From Microvirga lupini (GTDB lineage Bacteria; Pseudomonadota; Alphaproteobacteria; Rhizobiales; Beijerinckiaceae), in the NCBI GenBank assembly GCA_000517005.1, contig KI911956.1:130397-167787 (forward strand): a DNA stretch of 37,391 bases. Reading direction: 5' to 3'. Position numbers and translations under genes: made by a program. Numbering within the stretch: the first letter of the stretch is position 1; each line of letters opens with the position of its first letter. The notes beneath the pieces were generated by a model, which was not told the origin of the DNA, made no database searches, and saw only the letters and a program-made list of their open reading frames with translations. Shown here one piece after another: positions 17,814 to 24,716 of this stretch.

Positions 17814-18419
17814 TTAACTGCGCCGCTGGGGCGTCTGGGGAGCCGTGGGAGCAGCCGGCGCCGCCGGACGCTGCGGATCGGGCTCGGCCGGCTCGGCTTC
17901 CGTCGGCGCTTCCTTGTTGCGCAGGCGCTGGAGCAGGGCCTCGGCGTTCTCGGGCAGCATGGCGATGATGTTGTCGCGGGTGTTCTCCATTGCCGGCCGG
18001 GTGCGGGAGGAGGCCGCCCATTCAGGCTCCTTGCCCTGGAGCAGCCAGCCCAGGAAGGCCCAGCCGATCACGCAGATGAGGAAGCCGCGGGCCGCACCGA
18101 AGACGAGCCCGAGCGTGCGGTCGAGGGCGCCGATGCGGGAATCGAGGATCAGGTCGGAGATCTGCACCGTGATGATCGACACGATGATCAGCGTCACGAT
18201 GAAGATGCCGCCGATGGCGGCCACGAGAGCCACCGTGTTGCTGCTGATATATTGCTGCGCGATCGGCAGGGCAGTCGGATACAGATACCAGGCTGCGGCG
18301 GCCGCCACGACCCAGGCGACGATGGCGAGCACCTCGCGGGTGAAGCCGCGCACGGCAGCAAGAAGGGCCGAGATAAGGACGATACCGATGACGACGAGGT
18401 CCAGAACGGAAAAGGGCAT
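17814..18419 (-). CDS. cvpA: CvpA family inner-membrane protein
   Basis: 201 residues. Four membrane segments occur (V-L-D-L-V-V-I-G-I-V-L-I-S-A-L-L, then V-L-A-I-V-A-W-V-V-A-A-A-A-A-W, then a third around V-A-A-I-G-G-I-F-I-V-T-L-I-I-V-S and a fourth around F-L-I-C-V-I-G-W-A-F). The family motifs R-G-F-T-R-E-V-L near the start and D-R-T-L-G-L-V-F-G-A-A-R-G are present. A Pro/Ala-rich cytoplasmic tail of about 50 residues is longer than in E. coli. CvpA is needed for colicin V production and for envelope stress tolerance; its activity is not defined. The ATG at 18419 is upstream of purF with a gap of 109 bases. Confidence 0.93.
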   Translation of the reverse strand: MPFSVLDLVVIGIVLISALLAAVRGFTREVLAIVAWVVAAAAAWYLYPTALPIAQQYISSNTVALVAAIGGIFIVTLIIVSIITVQISDLILDSRIGALDRTLGLVFGAARGFLICVIGWAFLGWLLQGKEPEWAASSRTRPAMENTRDNIIAMLPENAEALLQRLRNKEAPTEAEPAEPDPQRPAAPAAPTAPQTPQRRS

Positions 18420-18479
18420 GGGCCGGGCCTACGCAAGATAACAGGAATGGAGCCGCCTTCGCGGGTTCAGAGCTTTGGC

Positions 18480-18508
18480 TCTATAGCCTTAAGAAAGGCT
18501 TTCGTCAC
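18480..18508 (-). promoter_or_regulatory. Candidate promoter of cvpA-purF
   Basis: On the minus strand GTGACG (18503-18508) and TATAGA (18480-18485) are separated by exactly 17 bases, 60 bases before cvpA. The spacer holds the hairpin-like AAGCCTTTCTTAAGGCT. I see no PurR-type operator. Confidence 0.5.
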
Positions 18509-18651
18509 CCTTAAGCCGAAGGATGAACCAGATCAGCCTGGCTTAGGACTGGCATCTCCGCGGCGATCCGTTCAGGCGGACGGGGGCAATTCCCTGAAAA
18601 TGCCCCGATGCATCAACGTCAGGGCTGGTTCTTGAATAGACCAGATTCAGC

Positions 18652-19884
18652 TCAAATCATGATGAAGTCGCTTGCGGTCAAGACGAGCCCTTTCTCCAGC
18701 TTGGCGATTTCCAGGCCTTTCTCTCGGCCGCTGCCGTCGGGGTCGAAATAAACGAAACCGTTTTTCTTGTTGTAGTAGATGTAGTCGTTCGAGTCACGCG
18801 GCTTATAGCTGTTGCTGAAGAACTTGCTCTCGAGCTCGCCCTTTTCCATGACCTTATCGAGACCGTAGTAATGCTTCTTGTAAGGGTTCCTGCCGGTAAA
18901 GATGGAGAAGATGAGGTCCTTCACCGAAGCCTTCACCTTGAAGGTCTGGAGGGACGAAAGGCTGAGTTGGATCGTGTCGTCCACAGCGTTGAAATCGCGG
19001 ATCTGGTCGTAATATCCAGCCTGCACCTTCGTGTTGAACACGAAGGTATCCTTGCCGGAGCCGCCATAGAGGATATCCTTCCCGGATCCGCCATTGATGA
19101 TGTCGTCCCGGTCATCGCCATAAATTCGGTCGTTGCCGGAACCGCCGTCGATCCGGTCGTCCCCGCCACGGCCGTAGATCCGATCATTGCCGCTTCGGCC
19201 ATAAATGAACTCACCGCCTCCGCCGCCATAGATCGTATCGTTCCGTGATGTGCCGTTGCGCAGCTCCAGCGCATCCGCGACGGTGATCGTCATCGTCTCG
19301 ACGAAGATGTTGTTGTCGCTGTCCGTGACCTGAACTTTGATCTGGTGCGAACCGGCGCTCAGAAAATCCAGCTTTGAGCCGTCCTGTACCACGAGCTTGC
19401 CGTCCACGATGTCGAAGCGGCCATCCGCATCGTCGAGCAGGGTAAAGCTGAGAGTGTCCTTCAGGTTCGCGTCAGTTGCCGACAGAGCGCCGACGACCGT
19501 GCCTGCGCCGGAGTGCTCAAGGATCGAAGCTTTCGACAGCATGATGTCGGATGGAGCCACATTGTCGATCACGTTGATCATGAATGTGGTCGTGTCGACC
19601 GGGGTCTGTGCGCTCGTCGCATTGCTCGTCGCGCTGATGGAGATGGTAAAGGCCCTCTGGCCAGTATCGTAATCGAATAGGGTGCTGTCGGCGCTCTTCA
19701 CGAGAAGCTCATGGAGGCCAGTGGCTGCGTTGAGCTTGATCTCGAAACGCTCCATGAGGCTGTCGGCAAGCGTATAGGTGAATGTCTCGTTGGATTTCCC
19801 GCCGAGGACGCTCAGGGTGCCGATGACCGTGCCGACTTGTGGATTTTTCTGGAGGCTATTTGCGGAAAGAATGATCGAAGCCAT
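18652..19884 (-). CDS. Cadherin-like/RTX calcium-binding secreted protein, copy 1
   Basis: 410 residues, no N-terminal signal peptide. It begins M-A-S-I-I-L-S-A-N-S and has two cadherin-like beta domains (about 1-108 and 109-205; S-D-I-M-L-S opens the second). A run of RTX nonapeptides follows (about 211-284): G-S-G-N-D-R-I-Y-G, G-G-D-D-R-I-D-G-G, G-S-G-K-D-I-L-Y-G and related. A conserved C-terminal region (about 290-410) ends with N-D-Y-I-Y-Y-N-K-K, then D-P-D-G-S-G, then S-D-F-I-M-I. RTX repeats with an uncleaved C-terminal signal mean type I secretion (family knowledge). It should bind calcium outside the cell and could take part in adhesion; no enzyme domain is seen. It is the most diverged of three tandem paralogues, and its codons are less GC-rich than the neighbours. 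Confidence 0.85.
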   Translation of the reverse strand: MASIILSANSLQKNPQVGTVIGTLSVLGGKSNETFTYTLADSLMERFEIKLNAATGLHELLVKSADSTLFDYDTGQRAFTISISATSNATSAQTPVDTTTFMINVIDNVAPSDIMLSKASILEHSGAGTVVGALSATDANLKDTLSFTLLDDADGRFDIVDGKLVVQDGSKLDFLSAGSHQIKVQVTDSDNNIFVETMTITVADALELRNGTSRNDTIYGGGGGEFIYGRSGNDRIYGRGGDDRIDGGSGNDRIYGDDRDDIINGGSGKDILYGGSGKDTFVFNTKVQAGYYDQIRDFNAVDDTIQLSLSSLQTFKVKASVKDLIFSIFTGRNPYKKHYYGLDKVMEKGELESKFFSNSYKPRDSNDYIYYNKKNGFVYFDPDGSGREKGLEIAKLEKGLVLTASDFIMI

Positions 19885-20034
19885 AGTCGTGCCCCTTCAA
19901 AATGGATGTTCCGTTCCCTCGAACCTCGGCCGCGTAACGGCGTGTTCGTGCGGAATGTTTATATCTTATTATAACATATCGCATGAACTCTATATGAACC
20001 ATGTCACATGGTTCTGCACTCGTTAACGGGCGCT

Positions 20035-20091
20035 TCAGGAGGCCTTGCGACGGCGTGCCGCAATCCTGGCTGCGCTGTGGGAGATCAGCCC
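20035..20091 (-). pseudogene. Remnant of the 3' end of radA, in spacer 1
   Basis: Read on the minus strand this gives G-L-I-S-H-S-A-A-R-I-A-A-R-R-R-K-A-S-stop. RadA in this window ends G-H-I-T-D-L-V-A-N-I-A-M-R-R-R-K-A-S-stop; 11 of 18 residues agree, with the same frame and stop position. A frame stop lies a few codons upstream. It is also homologous at DNA level to the copy at 21811. A decayed duplicate is the simplest reading. Confidence 0.6.
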
Positions 20092-20236
20092 TTTCCCTCC
20101 CATCGATCAGCAATCTGCACGATCAGCCTGCCGAAATCCTAGCCTCCAGCATCCCGATAAGAGCTTTCCGTGCGCTCCCAGGTCTGATGACGGCGTCTTC
20201 TTCTGGGTTCTTGATGCGGCTCCTGGCAATCCATGG

Positions 20237-20275
20237 GTCATCTCCCGGCGGAAGGCCGGGCACTACTTCCATGAC
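20237..20275. repeat. Short GTCAT...ATGAC palindromic element
   Basis: GTCAT at 20237 and ATGAC at 20271-20275 flank the hairpin CCCGGC-GGAAG-GCCGGG (20244-20260). It is a short relative of the dispersed repeat found at 10346 and 30231. It lies within a segment of spacer 1 that has no match in spacer 2, so it probably arrived after the spacers were duplicated. Confidence 0.5.
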
Positions 20276-20356
20276 GAACTTTGTAGTTGATCCATAGCGG
20301 GTGGGTGCCGAGCATTCGCTAACCCTTCGTGTCTTGCCGAGCCAATCTGGCGCAAC

Positions 20357-20387
20357 AAAAAGGCTCCGGCGGATGGCCGCCGGAGCC
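20357..20387 (-). terminator. Rho-independent terminator of RTX copy 2
   Basis: GGCTCCGGCGG (20362-20372) and CCGCCGGAGCC (20377-20387) make a perfect 11-bp stem with an ATGG loop, followed on the minus strand by TTTTT. It is nearly identical to the terminator after copy 3. It stands 24 bases beyond the stop of the restored frame (20411), which supports the longer reading frame. Confidence 0.9.
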
Positions 20388-20410
20388 TGAGAATGAAATG
20401 AGCTTCGGTC

Positions 20411-20554
20411 TCAGATGAACAGGAAGTCGTTAGAGCTGAGCGTGGTGCCCGGTTTCACTTTGAGGATCTCGATACCCTTGGCGCTGCCGGATCCGTCGGC
20501 GTCTAGGTAAACGATGCCGCTCTTCTTGTTATAATAAATGTAATCGTTCGAGCC
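20411..20554 (-). pseudogene. Severed C-terminal secretion domain of RTX copy 2
   Basis: In the frame next to copy 2 these bases encode 47 residues: G-S-N-D-Y-I-Y-Y-N-K-K, then D-A-D-G-S-G, then I-L-K-V-K-P-G-T-T-L, ending N-D-F-L-F-I-stop. This aligns residue for residue with the ends of copies 1 and 3. No start codon or ribosome site serves it, so it is the lost end of the upstream gene and not a separate protein. Confidence 0.8.
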
Positions 20555-21675
20555 GACGCATCGTCAGGCTTCGTGCCAATATCGAAGAACTTCTTCTGAA
20601 GCTTCTGGCCCTTCGTGAAGATCTTGTCGAAGCCGACGGTTTTCTTGCCACCCTTGTCGTCAGGTTTGCCCTCGCCGTCCGAGCCCTTCTTGGAGGTGAC
20701 GTCGCTCGTCTTGGCACCCTTCACTTTGAAGGCTTTCAGAGCCGAAAGGCTGATCTGGATCGTGTCATCGGATGCCTTGAAGTCCTCAATATGATCGAAA
20801 TGGCCCTTCTTCACGGGCGCATCGAAGACGAACACGTCCTGACCATCGCCGCCGTAGAGCTTGTCCTTCCCGGCGCCGCCGTTGAGCGTGTCGTTGCCAG
20901 CCAAACCATAAAGCTTGTCGTTGCCACCCAAGCCGTTGATGATGTCGTCGTCGGCACTGCCATAGAGCGCGTCCTTGCCGGACAGGCCCGCTCTAACACC
21001 GCCGAGGGGCTGGTCGTTCGCTGCGATGCCGTTCCGAATGTCGACGGCATCGGACACGTTGATGGTCAGGGCTTTCGTGAAGACGTTCCCGTCGGAATCT
21101 TTGACCTCGATCATGATCTGGTGCGACTTTGCAGCTTCGTAATCCAGCAAAGAGCCGTCCTTTACCACGAGATTGCCGTCGACGATGTCAAAGCGTCCGC
21201 CGGCATCGTCAGTCAGGGTATAGGTGAAGGTGTCGTCGTCATCGGGATCGAAGGTCCAGAGGGAATCGATCACGGTACCGGTTTGCGCATTCTCGACCAC
21301 GGAATTGTTCGACAGGAAGATATCGATCGGAGCCGTATTGTCCGTCACCGAAACCGTGAAGGTTGTCGTTGCGATGATGTTGTCAATAAGATCTCCGGTG
21401 GCGGCAATCTTGAAGGTGAAGCTATTGAGGGCATCGTTCTCGAAATCGAAGAGGCTGCTGCCGTCGCCGCTTACGCTGTTTTTGACGACCAGCATCCAAT
21501 TCACGATGCCTTCCATCGAGATCGCCTTGATTTCGAAGCGGCCGCTGCCCGGATCGATCAATCTGTAGGTGGCGTTCTCGGTGGCATCCTCCCCGGTGAC
21601 GCCGAGGAAGCCAACGATAGTACCAATTTGAGGGTTCTCGATGACCGTCGCGTTCGAAAGGGTAACCGTCGCCAT
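20503..21675 (-). CDS. Cadherin-like/RTX secreted protein, copy 2 (frameshifted)
   Basis: As read, 390 residues from the ATG at 21675, which has GGAGGA 7 bases upstream; an earlier in-frame codon run has no homology. It has two cadherin-like domains (about 1-112 and 113-212, with N-T-A-P-I-D-I-F-L-S), RTX nonapeptides (about 230-276: G-L-G-G-N-D-K-L-Y-G, G-N-D-T-L-N-G-G), then the shared C-terminal region. After T-K-P-D-D-A-S the frame runs into a basic tail and stops at 20503. One extra G in the GTCGGCTC segment near 20555 would give S-G-S-N-D-Y-I-Y-Y and restore the C-terminal domain to 20411. As sequenced it lacks the terminal residues expected of the secretion signal, so it may not be exported. 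Either a pseudogene or a base-calling error. A perfect 12-base inverted repeat lies in its upstream region. Confidence 0.72.
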   Translation of the reverse strand: MATVTLSNATVIENPQIGTIVGFLGVTGEDATENATYRLIDPGSGRFEIKAISMEGIVNWMLVVKNSVSGDGSSLFDFENDALNSFTFKIAATGDLIDNIIATTTFTVSVTDNTAPIDIFLSNNSVVENAQTGTVIDSLWTFDPDDDDTFTYTLTDDAGGRFDIVDGNLVVKDGSLLDYEAAKSHQIMIEVKDSDGNVFTKALTINVSDAVDIRNGIAANDQPLGGVRAGLSGKDALYGSADDDIINGLGGNDKLYGLAGNDTLNGGAGKDKLYGGDGQDVFVFDAPVKKGHFDHIEDFKASDDTIQISLSALKAFKVKGAKTSDVTSKKGSDGEGKPDDKGGKKTVGFDKIFTKGQKLQKKFFDIGTKPDDASARTITFIITRRAASFT

Positions 21676-21746
21676 GTAGTTCCTCCAGGATCCCAGGCCT
21701 ATCGGTGGCTCCGCCGATGAGGTCATCCGGCAGCCTTATCGAATTA

Positions 21747-21773
21747 TTGATACATAATATCATTATGTATCAA
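21747..21773. promoter_or_regulatory. Perfect 12-base inverted repeat in the copy 2 promoter region
   Basis: TTGATACATAAT (21747-21758) and ATTATGTATCAA (21762-21773) are exact inverse complements separated by ATC. On the minus strand it begins with TTGATA, a good -35 match, at the position that aligns with TTGACA in copy 3. A regulator site over a promoter is likely, but no regulator is identified. Confidence 0.55.
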
Positions 21774-21810
21774 GTGGGGCGAATGGCCTAGGACGCCGCG
21801 GAACGAGCCG

Positions 21811-21855
21811 TCAGGAGGCTTTGCGCCGGCGTGGCGCAATCCCAGTTACGCGATG
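21811..21855 (-). pseudogene. Remnant of the 3' end of radA, in spacer 2
   Basis: On the minus strand this reads H-R-V-T-G-I-A-P-R-R-R-K-A-S-stop, against radA A-N-I-A-M-R-R-R-K-A-S-stop. The last nine residues match at eight positions with the same stop position. The DNA continues upstream in homology with the remnant in spacer 1 (shared GGAAAGGGCTGATC). Confidence 0.6.
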
Positions 21856-21940
21856 GAGGATCAGCCCTTTCCGTAACGGGTGGGGTTCCGAACCCATTCG
21901 ACAACCTTTGATGGGTCGCTGAAGCAATCTGGCGACAACA

Positions 21941-21968
21941 AAAAGCTCCGGCGGATGGCGCCGGAGCC
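21941..21968 (-). terminator. Rho-independent terminator of RTX copy 3
   Basis: GCTCCGGCG (21946-21954) and CGCCGGAGC (21960-21968) form a 9-bp stem, followed on the minus strand by TTTTT. The sequence around it matches the copy 2 terminator almost base for base. Confidence 0.9.
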
Positions 21969-21988
21969 TGAGAGCGCGATGCCTGATC

Positions 21989-23161
21989 TTAGATGAACAG
22001 GAAGTCGCTGAAGGAGAGGGTGGTGCCGGGCTTGAGCTTGAGAATTTCGACCGGCTTTGCGTTGCCGGAACCGTCGCCGTCGAGGTAAACGGTCCCGCTC
22101 TTCTTACTGTAGACGACGTAGTCGTTCCCGTCCTTGGAGGTGGTCCCGACAGTAAAGAACTTCTTTTCCAATTTGCCTTCCTTGAAGACCTTGTCGAGCC
22201 CGACCGAGGACTTCTTGTCTGGCTTACCCTTCTTGGCGAGGTCAAGAAGATTGCCCTTCGAGGCTTTAACCTTGAACGTCTTCAATGCATCGAGGTCGAA
22301 TAGGATCTTGTCCTCCCCGGACTTAAAGTCCCTGACCTGGTCGAAATGGCCCTTCTTGAAGGGTGCGTCGAACACGAAAGTGTCCGCACCATCCCCGCCG
22401 AAGAGGATGTCCTTCCCGGTGCCGCCGTTGAGCGTGTCGTTGCCAGCGAAGCCATAAAGCTTGTCGTTGCCGCCCAATCCGTTGATGATGTCGTCGTCGG
22501 CACCGCCATAGAGCATATTGTCGTTCTTGTTTCTGCCAGTGACGATCTCGGCAGAGTTGGTCACCGTAATGGTGACCTGCTCCACATAGGAGAGTCCGCC
22601 GGAATCGGTCACTTTAACGTGGAGGGTGTGTGTGCCGACCTGAGCATCATCGAGACCGGCCTTCAGCTTGATGGTGTTGCCATCGATCATGAAATACGGA
22701 TCGCTGTATGCCGCGCCACCAGCGTCCACCAGACTGTAAGTGAAAGTCTCTCCACGGTCCTGATCGACGGCAGACAACGCCGCAACCGGCGCATTGACAG
22801 GAGAATTCTCGGCGACCGTTCCGCCCGTGACGATGAGATCCGTCGGGGAGAATTCGTTTACATTAGTGACGTTGACTGTGACCGTTGCAGAGTCAACGTC
22901 GGTCGGGGTGGTTGTGTCCGTGCTCGTTGCCGTGATCGCGAGCTGAAAGGAAGTTAGAGCGGCTTCGAAATCGAAGAGGCTGGCTGTCTTCACGCGCAGT
23001 TCGTTGCCGACGATCTCGAACCGATCAGAGAAATCATTGGCGAGTTCGAAGGTAAAGGTCTCGCCATCTGCTTTGTCATCGATGTCGAGAATGGCAACAA
23101 CAGCACCAGCATTCGGATTCTCAGCAATGTTAATGACGGACGAGATAACAATAGCAGCCAT
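21989..23161 (-). CDS. Cadherin-like/RTX calcium-binding secreted protein, copy 3
   Basis: 390 residues, beginning M-A-A-I-V-I-S-S-V-I-N-I-A-E-N-P, with AGGGGA 4 bases upstream of the ATG. Two cadherin-like domains are seen (about 1-102, and 103-200 with the canonical A-V-D-Q-D-R-G-E-T-F-T-Y-S-L). RTX repeats follow (about 209-265: G-G-N-D-K-L-Y-G, G-N-D-T-L-N-G-G, G-K-D-I-L-F-G-G-D), then a Lys-rich linker and the C-terminal region ending S-D-F-L-F-I. There is no N-terminal signal, which fits type I secretion through a C-terminal signal. This copy has an intact frame, an intact promoter and a strong terminator, so it is the best candidate for the working gene. It lies 145 bases after the stop of radA. 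No secretion ABC transporter is in the window. Confidence 0.87.
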   Translation of the reverse strand: MAAIVISSVINIAENPNAGAVVAILDIDDKADGETFTFELANDFSDRFEIVGNELRVKTASLFDFEAALTSFQLAITATSTDTTTPTDVDSATVTVNVTNVNEFSPTDLIVTGGTVAENSPVNAPVAALSAVDQDRGETFTYSLVDAGGAAYSDPYFMIDGNTIKLKAGLDDAQVGTHTLHVKVTDSGGLSYVEQVTITVTNSAEIVTGRNKNDNMLYGGADDDIINGLGGNDKLYGFAGNDTLNGGTGKDILFGGDGADTFVFDAPFKKGHFDQVRDFKSGEDKILFDLDALKTFKVKASKGNLLDLAKKGKPDKKSSVGLDKVFKEGKLEKKFFTVGTTSKDGNDYVVYSKKSGTVYLDGDGSGNAKPVEILKLKPGTTLSFSDFLFI

Positions 23162-23236
23162 GAATTCCCCTTACGGCTCTCGGACCACCTCGATACCTCA
23201 CCGGAGGTAACCCAGACGAGTGGTGATGTCGCAGGA

Positions 23237-23264
23237 CTTTTATGGAATCGTTCTAATGTGTCAA
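23237..23264 (-). promoter_or_regulatory. Promoter of RTX copy 3
   Basis: A perfect TTGACA (23259-23264, minus strand) is followed after 16 bases by TAAAAG (23237-23242), about 75 bases before the start of copy 3. The sequence aligns with the upstream region of copy 2. Confidence 0.55.
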
Positions 23265-23306
23265 TTGGGTCAAACGGTCTAGCTGCTTGCGTCCATGCAA
23301 TCCAAA

Positions 23307-24716
23307 CTACGACGCCTTGCGCCTTCGCATGGCAATATTGGCGACGAGATCCGTGATGTGTCCGATGGGCGAGGTGGCGAGGGGGAGGCTTTCGCTTTTT
23401 GAATTCTTCCCTTTGTCCAGCCGCGGCTGGGGCGACACCGCGCTCGAAAACCCGAGCTTCGCCGCCTCTTTCAGTCGCGCCTGCTCCTGGGCCACCGGTC
23501 GGATGGCGCCGGAGAGGCCCATTTCGCCGAAATAGACCGTGTCGGGCGGGAGCGGATTGCCGGAGAGAGACGATACCAGGGCCGCCGCCGCCGCCAAATC
23601 CGCGGCGGGTTCGGTGATGCGCAGGCCCCCGGCGACGTTGAGATAGACGTCGTGCATGCCGAGTTTCAGGCCGCCATGGGCCTCCAGCACCGCGAGCACC
23701 ATGGAGAGGCGGCTCTGGTCCCAGCCGACGACAGCGCGACGTGGGGTGCCAAGGGACGTCGGCGCGACGAGGGCCTGGATCTCCACGAGAAGCGGGCGCG
23801 TGCCTTCTATGCCGGCAAAGACCGCCGTCCCGGCCGTCGCCATGTCGCGTCCGGCGAGAAACAGCTCGGAGGGATTGGACACCTCGCGCAGGCCCTGGTC
23901 CGACATCTCGAATACGCCGATCTCGTCGGTGGGGCCGAAGCGGTTCTTCACCGCGCGCAGGATCCGGAAGTGGTGGCCGGTATCGCCCTCGAAGGAGACG
24001 ACGGCATCGACCATGTGCTCCACGACGCGTGGACCGGCGATCTGCCCGTCCTTCGTCACGTGGCCGACGAGAATGACCGCGGTGCCCGTGGTTTTCGCGA
24101 AGCGGATCAGCGCCTGAGCGGAGCCGCGGACCTGGGTGACGGTGCCGGGCGCGGATTCCACCGTCTCGGTCCACATGGTCTGGATCGAGTCGATGATGGC
24201 GAGCGCCGGCGGCCGGCCCTGGCTCAAGGTGGCGATGATGTCCTCGACATTGGTCTCCGACGCGAGCTCCACCGGCGCCTGGCCGAGGCCGAGGCGCTCG
24301 GCCCGCAGGCGCACCTGGGCCACCGCCTCTTCGCCCGAGATATAGGCGACCCGTTCGCCGCGTTTGGCAAGGGCAGCGGAGGCTTGCATGAGGAGCGTGG
24401 ACTTGCCGATGCCGGGATCGCCGCCGAGCAGGATGATCGAGCCATGTACGAAGCCGCCGCCGGTGACCCGGTCGAGTTCGGCGATGCCGGAGGGCGTGCG
24501 CGGGGCTTCCTTGGTCTCGCCGGAGAGCCCTTCGAGCGGGAAGATCCTGCCCTTGGCGCGAGACGGGCGCGTGGCGACAGGGCCCGCCATCGGGCTTGCG
24601 GAGCCGGCCTCCTCGGCGATGGTGTTCCAGCCGCCGCAGGCCTCGCATTTGCCTTTCCAGCGGTTATAGACCGCGCCGCATTCCTGGCAGACGAAGGAGG
24701 GGTGACGCTTGGCCAT
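23307..24716 (-). CDS. radA: DNA repair protein RadA
   Basis: 469 residues. An N-terminal zinc finger has Cys10, Cys13, Cys24 and Cys27 (F-V-C-Q-E-C, K-C-E-A-C). A RecA-like core has Walker A G-G-D-P-G-I-G-K-S-T (98-107) and the RadA-specific K-N-R-F-G (257-261). A Lon-protease-like C-terminal domain (about 300-469) has G-M-H-D-V-Y-L-N-V-A-G-G. The protein is a RecA paralogue acting in branch migration during recombination and repair. The start overlaps the alr stop by one base. The C-terminal R-R-R-K-A-S recurs, decayed, in the two spacers among the RTX genes downstream. In most relatives cvpA would follow radA; here the RTX triplet lies between. Confidence 0.97.
   Translation of the reverse strand: MAKRHPSFVCQECGAVYNRWKGKCEACGGWNTIAEEAGSASPMAGPVATRPSRAKGRIFPLEGLSGETKEAPRTPSGIAELDRVTGGGFVHGSIILLGGDPGIGKSTLLMQASAALAKRGERVAYISGEEAVAQVRLRAERLGLGQAPVELASETNVEDIIATLSQGRPPALAIIDSIQTMWTETVESAPGTVTQVRGSAQALIRFAKTTGTAVILVGHVTKDGQIAGPRVVEHMVDAVVSFEGDTGHHFRILRAVKNRFGPTDEIGVFEMSDQGLREVSNPSELFLAGRDMATAGTAVFAGIEGTRPLLVEIQALVAPTSLGTPRRAVVGWDQSRLSMVLAVLEAHGGLKLGMHDVYLNVAGGLRITEPAADLAAAAALVSSLSGNPLPPDTVYFGEMGLSGAIRPVAQEQARLKEAAKLGFSSAVSPQPRLDKGKNSKSESLPLATSPIGHITDLVANIAMRRRKAS

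Larger units (their letters stand above)
19885..20410. other. Spacer between RTX copies 1 and 2
   Basis: 526 bases. On the minus strand it carries, in order from copy 2: the severed copy 2 terminator (20357-20387), a stretch matching the next spacer (C-A-C-C-C-G type sequence near 20300), an insert of roughly 200 bases with a GTCAT...ATGAC palindrome at 20237-20275, a fragment resembling the 3' end of radA (20035-20091), and the AT-rich upstream region of copy 1 with TATAAT at 19968-19973 and a hairpin AACCATG-TCA-CATGGTT at 19997-20013. No supported gene of its own. Confidence 0.65.
21676..21988. other. Spacer between RTX copies 2 and 3
   Basis: 313 bases. From copy 3 downwards: terminator (21941-21968), a stretch homologous to spacer 1, the radA-end remnant (21811-21855) and the copy 2 promoter region with a perfect dyad (21747-21773). 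No gene is seen. Confidence 0.7.

Noticed and set aside
18652-23161. RTX genes as toxins or proteases
   Set aside because: There is no metalloprotease H-E-x-x-H motif, lipase motif or pore-forming region; only cadherin-like, RTX and C-terminal parts are visible.
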